From: Candidatus Poribacteria bacterium
GTDB taxonomy: Bacteria; Poribacteria; WGA-4E; WGA-3G
DNA length: 64,000 nucleotides
Assembly: GCA_022826805.1 (NCBI GenBank)
Contig: JAJDUH010000036.1
Span: 1 to 64,000 of the forward strand
Direction of reading: 5' to 3'
The notes beneath the pieces are model-generated. The model saw nothing but the letters and a program-made list of their open reading frames with translations, was not told the DNA's origin and searched no databases. Every line of letters starts with the position of its first letter. Positions within the stretch are counted from its first letter, which is position 1. Positions 1-8,414 of the stretch are shown here, piece by piece. The position numbers and the translations under genes were made by a program.

Positions 1-1
1 T

Positions 2-262
2 CCGTTCAATCCAGAGACGTGGATTCCGTATCAGTTGAGCGAAGGGACAGAAGTATCGATTCAGATATATGATGTTTCGGGTCGTTTGGTTCGTTCGTTG
101 GATTTGGGTTGGCAGCCTGTAGGTTCGTATATGACGCCATCAAGTGCTGCGTATTGGGATGGTCGTAATGCGGTAGGCGAACGTGTAGCGAGTGGTATCT
201 ACTTCTATACGTTGCAAACATCAGATTTTGCTGCAACCCGACGGATGGTTATCCTGAAATAG
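2..262 (+). CDS. C-terminal end of a secreted protein with a FlgD-like Ig module (partial)
   Basis: The reading frame is open from the window edge to a TAG at 260-262, so only the last 86 residues are present. It starts with FNPETWIPYQLSEG, followed by a beta-rich stretch (IQIYDVSGRLVRSL), an aromatic WDGRNAVGERVASGIYFY segment and a final ATRRMVILK. This is the pattern of FlgD Ig-like and Por/T9SS-like C-terminal sorting modules found at the ends of large exported proteins. The rest of the protein lies outside the window, so its function cannot be told. Whether the module directs secretion in this organism is inference. Confidence 0.8.
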   Translation, partial: PFNPETWIPYQLSEGTEVSIQIYDVSGRLVRSLDLGWQPVGSYMTPSSAAYWDGRNAVGERVASGIYFYTLQTSDFAATRRMVILK

Positions 263-266
263 ATGG

Positions 267-413
267 CTGTCAGTTATCGGTTGTCGGTTATTAGTTTTCA
301 GTTAAAGAGGGGCTCTGTAACAGATTCATTACTTTCTGAAGTACTCCAAGTAGCGGAGGATTGTTATAAACCGCTCTTACCGACAACCAAAGACCGACAA
401 CTAATGAGAATAA
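267..413. repeat. Interspersed inverted-repeat element, copy 1
   Basis: The left arm is built from repeated TCAGTTATCGGTTGTCGGTTA-like words and the right arm from their complements (ACCGACAACCAAAGACCGACAA). About 75 bases of unrelated sequence lie between. It occupies the space between two genes. Confidence 0.75.
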
Positions 414-418
414 AAAAA

Positions 419-490
419 TAAAACGCCCCAATCAGCCGGTTGAGCTAACCACGAATCAACGTCGATTAGCAGTCGGTGTTGGGGCGTTTT
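419..490 (+). ncRNA. Possible structured leader RNA or terminator-like element
   Basis: A perfect stem of at least 11 bp pairs 421-431 (AAACGCCCCAA) with 479-489 (TTGGGGCGTTT). It encloses two smaller hairpins, GGTT/AACC at 438-450 and AATC/GATT at 454-467, so the fold looks like a three-way junction. The right arm runs into TTTT, and the Shine-Dalgarno of the next gene (504-511) follows closely. It may be a terminator for the upstream gene or a regulated leader for the dockerin protein. No known riboswitch class is recognised. Confidence 0.45.
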
Positions 491-518
491 TTGATGTATA
501 CGCGGAAGGAGAAGTTTT

Positions 519-1622
519 TTGAGTTATCTGAAAAATATTTTACCTGTTTGGGGGCTGCTTCTATTGTTTTTTCTTGCAAGCAGTGGCAGCGTGTTTGGTC
601 TTACTGCCGGTCCTCCAGATGAAAAAACCGGTGCTCTCAATGAAGACACTTGTGTTACTGCGGGTTGTCATACTGGAAATGCCCTGAATACCGTGGGTGG
701 ATCGCTGATGCTGACAACTCCCGAGACCTATGAACCGGGTGAGGTGTATACGATTATTGTTAATTTGGAGCGTACTGGGCAGAGCAAGTGGGGCTTTCAG
801 ATGACAGCGTTGGATGCCGATGGTGTACGTGCTGGGACCTTTGCAGCTGACGATGCGGCAAACACACAAATCTCGGAAGCAAACAGTAAACAGTATATTA
901 AACATACTGCAGCAGGGACTGCCGGTGCAAACGATGCGAACAGCTGGGAATTTGAATGGACCGCCCCTGATACGGATGTAGGTCCCGTTACTTTCTATGC
1001 TGCTGGAAACGCTTCCAATGGAAATTTTAACCCCATAGACGATTATATTTACACAGCACAAGAGGAATCGACTCCACCGATTCCTGTGGTTGCGGGTGTG
1101 TCCTTGGAAATTGTCGGGGAGATGGCTCTCTCCACGATGAATGCTGCTGCGGGTGTGAGTTATACCCTCAAGGTCACGAATACCGGGAACATGATGGATA
1201 CAGTAGCACTTGAAGCCTCAGCAGAGGTCGGTATTGAAGGCAGCGTTCTTGGTTCTCTGAGTGACAGATCGATTGTGCTCGATGCTGGGGCCTCTGTGGA
1301 GGTTACACTCAAGGTTACAGGGGACTTATTCACAGAAGCTGGTGATTATGCTATTGATGTAACAGCGACTTCTGGGACGGATAGTACGATGACCGCCGAG
1401 ATCACAACGACGACCACTATAGAAACGCCACCGCCGCCTACACCACCTACACCGTGGGATGTAAACGATGATGGCACTGTGAATATTCAGGATTTAGTGC
1501 TTGTCGCCGGTCAATTCGGCCAGTCTGGGGAATCACTGAAAGGGGATGTAAACGGTGATGGCACAGTAAATATTCTTGATTTGGTCGTTGTTTCCTCGCA
1601 TTTCGGTGAAAATACAGAATAG
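519..1622 (+). CDS. Secreted reelin-like (choice-of-anchor V type) protein with C-terminal dockerin repeats
   Basis: The start is TTG at 519, placed by a strong GGAAGGAG eight bases upstream. Residues 1-27 form a signal peptide. The mature N-terminus has a C-x4-CH motif (C45, C50, H51) followed by a beta domain of about 130 residues (YTIIVNLERTGQSKWGFQ), like choice-of-anchor V or reeler-type domains. A second Ig-like region (about 190-300) and a proline/threonine linker lead to two dockerin type I calcium loops (DVNDDGTVNIQDL and DVNGDGTVNILDL). Dockerins normally bind cohesins; no cohesin is visible in this window. The role is probably extracellular. The C-x4-CH motif could bind haem, but a single non-canonical motif is weak evidence. 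Confidence 0.8.
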   Translation: MSYLKNILPVWGLLLLFFLASSGSVFGLTAGPPDEKTGALNEDTCVTAGCHTGNALNTVGGSLMLTTPETYEPGEVYTIIVNLERTGQSKWGFQMTALDADGVRAGTFAADDAANTQISEANSKQYIKHTAAGTAGANDANSWEFEWTAPDTDVGPVTFYAAGNASNGNFNPIDDYIYTAQEESTPPIPVVAGVSLEIVGEMALSTMNAAAGVSYTLKVTNTGNMMDTVALEASAEVGIEGSVLGSLSDRSIVLDAGASVEVTLKVTGDLFTEAGDYAIDVTATSGTDSTMTAEITTTTTIETPPPPTPPTPWDVNDDGTVNIQDLVLVAGQFGQSGESLKGDVNGDGTVNILDLVVVSSHFGENTE

Positions 1623-1763
1623 TTGTCAGTTATCAGTTGTTGGTTTTCAGGTAAGGGATGCTTGGTGACAACTGTCCTGAACTTGGAGTCTTTCGCGGCG
1701 TGATCAATTGTTACAGAGAGATGTCTTAACCAACTACTGATGATCGACGACTAACAACTACTA
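1622..1763. repeat. Interspersed inverted-repeat element, copy 2
   Basis: Left arm TTGTCAGTTATCAGTTGTTGG and right arm with CTACTGATGATCGACGACTA-like words flank about 70 bases of unrelated sequence. The element ends about 8 bases before the start codon of the next gene. Confidence 0.7.
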
Positions 1764-1770
1764 AGGAAAT

Positions 1771-2847
1771 ATGAACATGGCATCTAAATATCGAGTTGGA
1801 ATTATCGGATGTGGTGGTATTGCCAATGCCCATGCTCGTGGCTATCAGGGCTTTGAGCGGACAGAGATTGTGGCACTTGCCGACCCAGTCCAAGTAGCGC
1901 TTGACAAGTTTGCAGACACCTACGGCGTACCCGCTGAAAATTGCTATTTGGATGCGCGGGAAATGCTGGATAAAGAAAACCTTGATATTGTCAGTGTTGC
2001 AACATGGCATCAGCTCCATGCCCCGATGACAATCGCGGCGTGTGCGCGGAGCCCAAAGGCGGTACTCTGCGAGAAGCCGATGGGTGTGAGTCTCGGGGAA
2101 TGCGATGAGATGCTAATCGTCGCGAATCGAAACGATGTGAAAGTTGTGATTGGGCATCAACGCCGATTCAATTCCGCTTGGACAGATGCACGAAACCTGA
2201 TCGCTGAGGGAGCAATCGGTGAACCTCAACAGGTTGTCTGTCAAGGCGGGCAGGGGTTATTGAATGATTGTTCACACCTCTTTGATATGATGCGCTATGT
2301 CCTTAGTGACCCAGATCCGCAATGGGTTATCGGCAATGTTGAACGAAAAACGGAGCGTTACGAGCGCGGTATTCAGATTGAGGATCGGAGTGCTGGGATT
2401 GTCGGATTTTCAAACGGCTGCATCGGTATGCTCCTACAAGAGATTGGCAGGCCGAACTATCAGGGCGGCATCGTCTACGGGACAGACGGTATCGCTGATG
2501 TAACGGAGGGTCGCGTACGTCTCCTCAACAATAAGGCTACAGATTGGGAAGAACGTCCGTCTGATGGAAGAGATCAACACGTTGCGCAAGCAGCCGAACT
2601 GGTTGAATGGATTGAGGGTGGTCCAGAACACCGCGGTGAGGCGAAACATGGGCGTGCTTCTGTTGAAATTATCATGGCGATCTATGAATCCGCGCGGATG
2701 CACGAAGTTGTCCAATTACCGCTCCGGACGCATGCGAATCCACTGGATTTGATGATTGAGAGAGGAGATTTGCCTGTTGAACGCCCGGGACGTTACGACA
2801 TTCGTGCGTTTTTGTTGCGTGGTGAATCGATGAAGCCTGAAGAATAG
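1771..2847 (+). CDS. Gfo/Idh/MocA family NAD(P)-dependent oxidoreductase
   Basis: At 358 residues this is normal length for the family. The N-terminus carries the Rossmann dinucleotide motif (GIIGCGGIANAHARGY), and near residue 97 is the family signature CEKPMG. The later DCSHLFDMMRY stretch fits the C-terminal substrate domain. Family members oxidise or reduce sugars, inositols and related alcohols using NAD(P); the substrate cannot be read here. The ATG at 1771 is preceded by AAGGAA. An in-frame ATG two codons later is an alternative start. It is flanked by repeat elements, so it is probably a single-gene unit. Confidence 0.88.
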   Translation: MNMASKYRVGIIGCGGIANAHARGYQGFERTEIVALADPVQVALDKFADTYGVPAENCYLDAREMLDKENLDIVSVATWHQLHAPMTIAACARSPKAVLCEKPMGVSLGECDEMLIVANRNDVKVVIGHQRRFNSAWTDARNLIAEGAIGEPQQVVCQGGQGLLNDCSHLFDMMRYVLSDPDPQWVIGNVERKTERYERGIQIEDRSAGIVGFSNGCIGMLLQEIGRPNYQGGIVYGTDGIADVTEGRVRLLNNKATDWEERPSDGRDQHVAQAAELVEWIEGGPEHRGEAKHGRASVEIIMAIYESARMHEVVQLPLRTHANPLDLMIERGDLPVERPGRYDIRAFLLRGESMKPEE

Positions 2848-2924
2848 TTTTAACCATCAACTCGTGCTTTAACATTTATAGCGGAGTCGAGTTGATGGTT
2901 AAGGTTTGCTCACTGCGTTCGCTT

Positions 2925-3050
2925 TCAGTTATCAGTTTTCAGTTAAAGAGGGCGTTGTGGGTATTACAAATAAACGTAACCGCTACAAGCGAGGAACTGA
3001 CAACTAATAACCGAAAGGTTTTTTCGAGAGAAAAAACCGTACTGACAACT
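2925..3050. repeat. Interspersed inverted-repeat element, copy 3, with internal hairpin
   Basis: TCAGTTATCAGTTTTCAGTT on the left and ACTGACAACTAATAACCG on the right flank about 50 unrelated bases. A perfect 9-bp hairpin is inserted on the right side (GGTTTTTTC 3017-3025, loop GAGA, GAAAAAACC 3030-3038). The element ends directly before the start codon at 3054. Confidence 0.7.
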
Positions 3051-3053
3051 ATT

Positions 3054-4289
3054 ATGCAAATTACACAAGGTGTTCCCGTTGGCATGGCAGCGCTACGGCG
3101 TAACAAGTTGCGCTCTGTGCTAACGACGCTCGGCATTATCATTGGTATCGCAGCGGTTGTGGCTGTTGTCTCAGTTGGCGGCGGTGCGGAGCATCTCATG
3201 CTCGCTGAATTGGAACGGATTGGTGGTGCGGGTCTGATTGTCTGCTTCAGAAAAGAGGCGTTTCGTAGAGAAGATGGCTCGTATATCGAGAATAAGTATC
3301 CAGAATATATTGAGTACGAAGACTTGGATTTTCTCCTTGAAACTTGTCCTTCTCTTAAAGCAGCTACGGCGCTGTCGCAGATGAATCTCACTGTATCACA
3401 CAAGCATGTTAATCAGTCTCTTGAGATTTGGGGTGTTACACCCTTCTACGAAGAGGTGAATAACTGGTATATTCAATCGGGCAGATTTATTACACAGAGC
3501 GACATGGAACGAAGAGAACCCGTTTGTGTAATTGGTTCTGAGGTCCGAAAAGACCTATTTGGCAGGGACGATCCAATAGGGCTTGAACTTAGAGTTGGTA
3601 CAGAGCGGTTCACTGTCATCGGAGTCATGGAGGAAAAAGGCAATAGTATGGCAAGTGAGGGGTGGGATAATCGAGTGATTATCCCGCTCACCACGATGGA
3701 GATTCGGTTTATCGGACAACAGAAGGGCCGGATTTTCTTATGGGCGCAAGCCGAAAGTTATGAGAAGGTCGAACAAGCGGTTGCTGAGATCAAAATCGCG
3801 ATACGGCAGCAACATGGAGATGAAAAGTATTTTGAATTTTTCACGGCTAAGGAGATTATAAAGCAGGTAGGGAATGTTAGTCGGATTGTTCAGATACTCT
3901 TAGGGGGTGTCGCGAGTGTTGCCTTGTTTGTTGGTGGTATCGGGATCATGAACATCATGTTAGTTTCTGTGACAGAAAGGACCCGTGAAATTGGCTTGCG
4001 TAAAGCCATCGGTGCGAGGCGTCGCGACATTCTAATCCAATTCCTGATGGAAGCTATTGTTTTGAGCATTTGCGGTGGTCTCATCGGTATTTTTATTGGA
4101 AGTAGTCTTGCTTCTGTTTCTGGTCTGGTTATTTCAAGACTCATGCAGGCGAGTTGGCCTGCTGTGGTCTCTGTCGAGGCTGCTTTGATTGCATTTAGCG
4201 TCTCGGCGTTTATCGGTGTATTTTTCGGACTCTATCCAGCAAACAAGGCTGCCAGCCTCACGCCAACAGAAGCACTACGTCATGAGTAA
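3054..4289 (+). CDS. MacB/FtsX-type ABC transporter permease
   Basis: The frame opens further upstream, but those 54 codons are translated repeat. The ATG at 3054 gives a normal 411-residue permease beginning MQITQGVPVGMAALRRNKLR. The order is a first membrane span with the SVLTTLGIIIGIAAVVAVVS signature, a periplasmic MacB-type domain (about 50-270) and a C-terminal FtsX domain with three spans, including the family motif VTERTREIGLRKAIGARR. Such permeases work with a LolD/MacB-like ATPase in lipoprotein, lipid or peptide export, or in mechanotransmission. No ATPase is adjacent; the nearest of that type is at 12379-13191, which may serve a different permease. Confidence 0.88.
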   Translation: MQITQGVPVGMAALRRNKLRSVLTTLGIIIGIAAVVAVVSVGGGAEHLMLAELERIGGAGLIVCFRKEAFRREDGSYIENKYPEYIEYEDLDFLLETCPSLKAATALSQMNLTVSHKHVNQSLEIWGVTPFYEEVNNWYIQSGRFITQSDMERREPVCVIGSEVRKDLFGRDDPIGLELRVGTERFTVIGVMEEKGNSMASEGWDNRVIIPLTTMEIRFIGQQKGRIFLWAQAESYEKVEQAVAEIKIAIRQQHGDEKYFEFFTAKEIIKQVGNVSRIVQILLGGVASVALFVGGIGIMNIMLVSVTERTREIGLRKAIGARRRDILIQFLMEAIVLSICGGLIGIFIGSSLASVSGLVISRLMQASWPAVVSVEAALIAFSVSAFIGVFFGLYPANKAASLTPTEALRHE

Positions 4290-4437
4290 CAATCAGTTAT
4301 TGGTACGGATTACTGCGTAATCCTTTTAGTTAATGGTTTTTAGTTAAGAGCAGTGTGTCATGCAAGTTTTACGTTGTCACCACAGGGGTTAACTAACAAC
4401 CAAAAGTGGAGCGCAGCGGAACGTCCTAACCACTAAG
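4289..4437. repeat. Interspersed inverted-repeat element, copy 4, with internal hairpin
   Basis: TCAGTTATTGG- and TTTTTAGTTAAGAG-type words on the left and TTAACTAACAACC on the right. A perfect 7-bp hairpin sits in the left arm (GGATTAC 4307-4313, loop TGC, GTAATCC 4317-4323), preceded by GGTAC. Confidence 0.7.
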
Positions 4438-4453
4438 TAAAGGAGCACATGCT

Positions 4454-5500
4454 GTGGCGAATGAGACAACGAAAGTCGGCGCGGCTATCGTCGGACTCGG
4501 TTGGCCCGGGATCCAGCATCTCAAAGGCTATATTGCCGACCCGCGTTCAGAGGTTATTGCTGTTTGTGACTTAGATAAGGGACACGCCCAAGAGGTCGCG
4601 ACGGAATATAAAATACCACGTGTCTATACCAATCATATGGAAATGTTGGAAAACGGTGATATTGATGCTGTTAGCGTTTGTCTGCCAAATTTCCTGCACG
4701 CCCCTATTTCGATTGATGCGTTGGACGCTGGCAAACATGTGCTGTGTGAGAAACCGCCTGCCCGGAGTGCTCAGGAAGCAAAAGCGATGGCTGATGCTGC
4801 TGCCGAAAACGATAAGACGCTAATGTATGCACTCGTGCAGCGATTTGATGGAAGTACCCAAACGCTCAAACAGTTGGTGCGAGAAGGCGAGCTCGGCGAA
4901 ATTTACTTTGGCAAAGCCGGTTATGTTCGGCGGCGCGGTGTTCCCGTGGGTAGAGAAGGCTGGTTTGTCGATAAGGAACGCTCAGGCGGCGGCGCGCTTA
5001 TAGATATCGGCGTTCACGCTTTAGATTGTGTCTGGTGGCTAATGAACTCCCCAAGACCTGTGGAAGTTATGGGAGCATCATATTCTCATTTTGAGCATCT
5101 GGTGCCTGATGATGTCAAGTACGATGTCGATGATGCAACGTTTGCCCAAATCCGCTTTGAAAACGGTGCGACTATTATCCTTGAAACAACGTGGGCACTG
5201 AACCTACCAGGCGACAACTACATTAAAATAGCAGGAACGAAAGCGGGGGCGTCGCTCAGTCCCTTTACACTTTACACAGAAGAAGATGGTCAGGAGTTGG
5301 ATAAATCGCTTGACGCACCGTCGATTAACGGCTTTGACGAAGAGGTAAAGCACTTCGTCGGGTGTATAGTCGACGAGAAGGTGCCTATCTCTTCAGCAGA
5401 ACAGGGCATCATGCTGATGCAGATGCTTGACGGTATTTACGAATCTGCGCAGAAGGGACGGTCTGTACCTATCGCAGATTTAAGTATCGCGACTCGATGA
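4454..5500 (+). CDS. Gfo/Idh/MocA family oxidoreductase
   Basis: The GTG start at 4454 is chosen from the AAAGGAG nine bases upstream and gives 348 residues. The N-terminal Rossmann stretch reads AAIVGLGWPGIQHLKGY, with the signature CEKPPARS near residue 96 and GGALIDIGVHALD in the C-terminal domain, where family members place catalytic residues. The substrate is unknown. Its TGA overlaps the ATG of the following ABC-2 permease by 4 bases (ATGA), suggesting translational coupling, so the enzyme and the exporter may be co-produced. Confidence 0.88.
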   Translation: MANETTKVGAAIVGLGWPGIQHLKGYIADPRSEVIAVCDLDKGHAQEVATEYKIPRVYTNHMEMLENGDIDAVSVCLPNFLHAPISIDALDAGKHVLCEKPPARSAQEAKAMADAAAENDKTLMYALVQRFDGSTQTLKQLVREGELGEIYFGKAGYVRRRGVPVGREGWFVDKERSGGGALIDIGVHALDCVWWLMNSPRPVEVMGASYSHFEHLVPDDVKYDVDDATFAQIRFENGATIILETTWALNLPGDNYIKIAGTKAGASLSPFTLYTEEDGQELDKSLDAPSINGFDEEVKHFVGCIVDEKVPISSAEQGIMLMQMLDGIYESAQKGRSVPIADLSIATR

Positions 5501-6312
5501 AATCCCTCTATTTGGCATTCCATGTCTATCTGGCGTTTGCGACGAAATCGTTCCAGAAGCGAATGCAGTATCGAGTTGCGAACCTTGCCGGTTTAACTAC
5601 CAATTTCTTCTTCCTACTGGTGCAGATTTTTGTCTATACTGCCTTCTACGCAGCGCGCACCGGTCCACTACCTCTCAATCTGGACGAGATTATTACTTAT
5701 TTCGTCCTTTGTCAGGTTTTTTTCATGCTCATGCCGTTTTGGGGCACTCGCTCTGAAGTTACAGCAGCGATTAAAAGCGGCGATGTCGTTCTCCAATTAA
5801 CAAAACCTGTTGACTTTCAGTCATATTGGTTCGCGGATGAATGTGGTAGAGCCTACTATTACTTATTAATGCGCGGACTTCCGACCTTTCTAATCAGTAT
5901 TCTCTTCTTCGAGGTGGCGATTCCACAGCAGCCCACCGTCTTAATGGCGTTTGCGATTTCAATGACGCTCTCTATTTTCATGAGTGCTGCGATCACGATA
6001 ACAATTTTTAGCACCGGGTTCTGGACGCTGGATACATCGGGAATTTCTGGGATGTCTTATGCCATAATTACCTTATTTTCCGGAATGTTAGTTCCGATTG
6101 TGCTATGGCCCGAATGGTTGGCACATGTTGCTCGATGGCTCCCGTTTGAGGGGTTAATTGATGTTCCATTTAGTATCTATTTGGGTAAGATTACAGGTAT
6201 CAGTGCCTGGATTGCTATAAGCAAACAGATGGCGTGGACCCTCTTTTTTCTTGGACTGGGACGTTTTCTTTTAACCCGTGGGTTTTCGAGGCTGGTTATA
6301 CAAGGCGGTTAG
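5497..6312 (+). CDS. ABC-2 family permease, first subunit (ABC2_membrane_6/DUF990-like)
   Basis: A 271-residue protein with about six hydrophobic spans and no signal peptide. The early YRVANLAGLTTNFFFLLVQ motif and the SGDVVLQLTKPVDFQSYW segment fit the DUF990-type permeases that occur in pairs next to one ATPase. It overlaps the preceding oxidoreductase by ATGA and is followed 17 bases later by the second permease. Together with the ATPase at 7238 it should form a heterodimeric exporter in the inner membrane. The cargo is unknown. Confidence 0.82.
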   Translation: MKSLYLAFHVYLAFATKSFQKRMQYRVANLAGLTTNFFFLLVQIFVYTAFYAARTGPLPLNLDEIITYFVLCQVFFMLMPFWGTRSEVTAAIKSGDVVLQLTKPVDFQSYWFADECGRAYYYLLMRGLPTFLISILFFEVAIPQQPTVLMAFAISMTLSIFMSAAITITIFSTGFWTLDTSGISGMSYAIITLFSGMLVPIVLWPEWLAHVARWLPFEGLIDVPFSIYLGKITGISAWIAISKQMAWTLFFLGLGRFLLTRGFSRLVIQGG

Positions 6313-6329
6313 TAGGTATTGGAGAAAAG

Positions 6330-7130
6330 ATGCACCATCTTTCACTCTACTTCCATTTTGTCAAACTTCGTATCCGCTCGCAGATGGAGTATCGTCTCTC
6401 ATTTGTCTTTGAACTATTTGCCCAAGCCAGTATCTCCGTGATCGATTTTTTTATGATTGCTCTCCTCTTTAACCGTTTCAAGCAGTTGGCGGGATGGAGT
6501 CTGTGGGAAGTCGGATTTCTCTATGGCATGATTGGTATCTGTTTTGCTATTGCTGAAATGTTTGGCAGGGGGTTTGATGTCTTTCAGAGAAGTATTTTGC
6601 GCGGCGATTTTGATACAATACTCATTCGACCTCTCGGTACTTTCTATCAAGTTTTTTCTCATGAATTTCTACTCCGTCGGTTAGGGAGAATAGCGCAAGC
6701 ACTGGTTGTTTTGCTCATTGCCAATGCGCAATTAGCTGTGTCGTGGTCGTTTACTAAGGTGGGATATTTATTGATTTCGTTGATAGGCGGGACGTGCTTT
6801 TTTGTAGGTCTCTTCGTCATCGGTGCGACGAGCTGTTTCTGGACTGTTCAATCGATTGAGATCATTAATATTTTTACGAACGGCGGCGTTTTTATGGGAA
6901 GTTATCCGTTTTCTATTTATCGATGGTGGTTTCGGCATTTCTTCACCTTTATTGTTCCTCTTGCCTGTGTTAACTATTTTCCGTCCCTTTTTCTGTTGGG
7001 AAAAATTGAATCATTAGATGCTTCACCGATTGGTGTTATATTGTCGCCTTTCGCAGGTTTTCTCTTTCTCGGTATCACTATGCTGTTCTGGAGATGGGGT
7101 GTTTTACGTTATCAAAGCACGGGACATTAG
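6330..7130 (+). CDS. ABC-2 family permease, second subunit (ABC2_membrane_6/DUF990-like)
   Basis: The frame extends upstream inside the previous gene, but the ATG at 6330 with GGAG seven bases before it gives a normal 266-residue product. It has about six spans. The motifs MEYRLSFVFELFAQASIS and LRGDFDTILIRPLGTFYQV parallel those of the first subunit, so the two are paralogous halves. It is probably a partner of 5497-6312 in one exporter driven by the ATPase at 7238. Confidence 0.82.
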   Translation: MHHLSLYFHFVKLRIRSQMEYRLSFVFELFAQASISVIDFFMIALLFNRFKQLAGWSLWEVGFLYGMIGICFAIAEMFGRGFDVFQRSILRGDFDTILIRPLGTFYQVFSHEFLLRRLGRIAQALVVLLIANAQLAVSWSFTKVGYLLISLIGGTCFFVGLFVIGATSCFWTVQSIEIINIFTNGGVFMGSYPFSIYRWWFRHFFTFIVPLACVNYFPSLFLLGKIESLDASPIGVILSPFAGFLFLGITMLFWRWGVLRYQSTGH

Positions 7131-7131
7131 A

Positions 7132-7227
7132 TGGTTATCGGTTATCAGTTATCAGTCGTCAGTTAAGAAGTGCTTTGTAGCAATCGCCCTATGACTCATA
7201 ACTAATGACCCTGACGACTGACAACCC
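7132..7227. repeat. Interspersed inverted-repeat element, copy 5
   Basis: GGTTATCGGTTATCAGTTATC on the left and GACGACTGACAACC on the right, with about 40 bases between. It ends in CCCTTAAAAAAAT, directly before the ATG at 7238. The same junction occurs on the minus strand before the gene starting at 12191. Confidence 0.75.
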
Positions 7228-7237
7228 TTAAAAAAAT

Positions 7238-8254
7238 ATGATTGAAGTTGATAATCTCAGCAAAACCTTCAAAGTCTATCATCATCGCAAAGGATTTTTT
7301 GGGAGTTTTGTGAATCTCCTTTCTCGCAAACACCGGATCGTCCAAGCCGTGGATCGGGTCTCTTTTACTGTTGCCCGCGGTGAAATTGTGGGATATTTAG
7401 GTCCAAACGGTGCGGGGAAGTCAACGACTATCAAGATGTTGACCGGCATTTTGGTGCCTTCATCGGGTAGTGTGACTGTGAATGGTTATATACCGCATCG
7501 GCAGCGGAAGGAGAATGCCAAACATATCGGTGTTGTATTCGGACAGCGCTCACATCTGTGGTTTGATCTACCGGTGCAAGAATCGTTTGAATTGCTACAG
7601 CATATCTATCGGATTCCGCAGACGCAATACCGCCAGAATGTAGAAATGTTTGACGAGTTGCTTAACCTTGGTGATTTTTTTCAGACACCTGTCCGTCAAT
7701 TGAGCCTTGGTCAGCGGATGCGCGCAGATATTGCTGCTGCATTACTCCACAATCCAGATGTGCTATTCCTTGACGAACCGACTATCGGTTTGGATGTGGT
7801 TGCAAAAGCACGGATTCGTCAGTTTATCCAGCGGATTAACGCCGAACGGCAAGTCACGGTTGTGTTAACAACACACGATTTGGACGATATCGAGAGATTA
7901 TGCAGGCGTGTTATTCTCATTGACAACGCCCGTCTCCGTTTTGATGGGGAACTCACCACACTTCGGCGGATGCTTTCGACAGAACGGCTTTTGAGTGTAG
8001 ATTACGCTGAAGCCTATCCAGATGTCAGTGTTCCTAATGCACACGTTGTCTACCAAGAAGGTGCTCGCGTGCAGTATCGATTTTCCCCGAAAGAGATTAG
8101 CGCGGCGGATCTTATTGGTGTAATCCTCAAGAAGTTCAGAATTGTAGATGTGTCGATTCAGGAACCCGATATTGAGGACTTAATCAAGACTGTTTACGAA
8201 GACAATCTCACGCTTGAGCATAAATTGGAGGAGCCGGTATCTACGGACGCATAG
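7238..8254 (+). CDS. ABC transporter ATPase of an ABC-2 type exporter
   Basis: A 338-residue nucleotide-binding subunit. It has Walker A (GPNGAGKST), ABC signature (LSLGQRMR), Walker B (VLFLDEPTIGLD) and the H-loop (TTHDLDD). An N-terminal insertion (residues 15-35) and a C-terminal extension of about 80 residues are typical of ATPases paired with ABC2_membrane_6 permeases. It is the only ATPase near the two permeases at 5497-7130 and almost certainly drives them. A repeat element separates it from them, so it may be transcribed from within or through that repeat. No clear Shine-Dalgarno precedes the ATG; an A-rich tract does. Confidence 0.9.
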   Translation: MIEVDNLSKTFKVYHHRKGFFGSFVNLLSRKHRIVQAVDRVSFTVARGEIVGYLGPNGAGKSTTIKMLTGILVPSSGSVTVNGYIPHRQRKENAKHIGVVFGQRSHLWFDLPVQESFELLQHIYRIPQTQYRQNVEMFDELLNLGDFFQTPVRQLSLGQRMRADIAAALLHNPDVLFLDEPTIGLDVVAKARIRQFIQRINAERQVTVVLTTHDLDDIERLCRRVILIDNARLRFDGELTTLRRMLSTERLLSVDYAEAYPDVSVPNAHVVYQEGARVQYRFSPKEISAADLIGVILKKFRIVDVSIQEPDIEDLIKTVYEDNLTLEHKLEEPVSTDA

Positions 8255-8263
8255 GCAATTGAC

Positions 8264-8293
8264 TTGACAGCGCCAAAATCTATAGGGTAAAAT
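8264..8293 (+). promoter_or_regulatory. Sigma-70-like promoter
   Basis: TTGACA at 8264-8269, an 18-base spacer and TAAAAT at 8288-8293. It lies about 120 bases upstream of the start at 8415, leaving a leader that contains short self-complementary stretches (GTCTG and CAGAC). Sequence match only. Confidence 0.55.
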
Positions 8294-8414
8294 ATATGAA
8301 AAAGTTTTTAGCGAATCCAAACGCTGTGCACGACGTGCGGCAGCCATGCCCACCCGGCGTATGTCTGCTACCTTGCACAGACTAACAATCTATGCTACAA
8401 AAGGAGCAATTCAA

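Noticed and set aside
2892..3053. N-terminal extension of the permease frame
   Set aside because: The 54 codons translate the intergenic repeat and hairpin, and no homologous permease has such a region. ATG 3054 fits family length.
8290..8414. tRNA or other known small RNA in the leader of the LamG gene
   Set aside because: No cloverleaf or CCA end could be drawn; only short complementary words are present.
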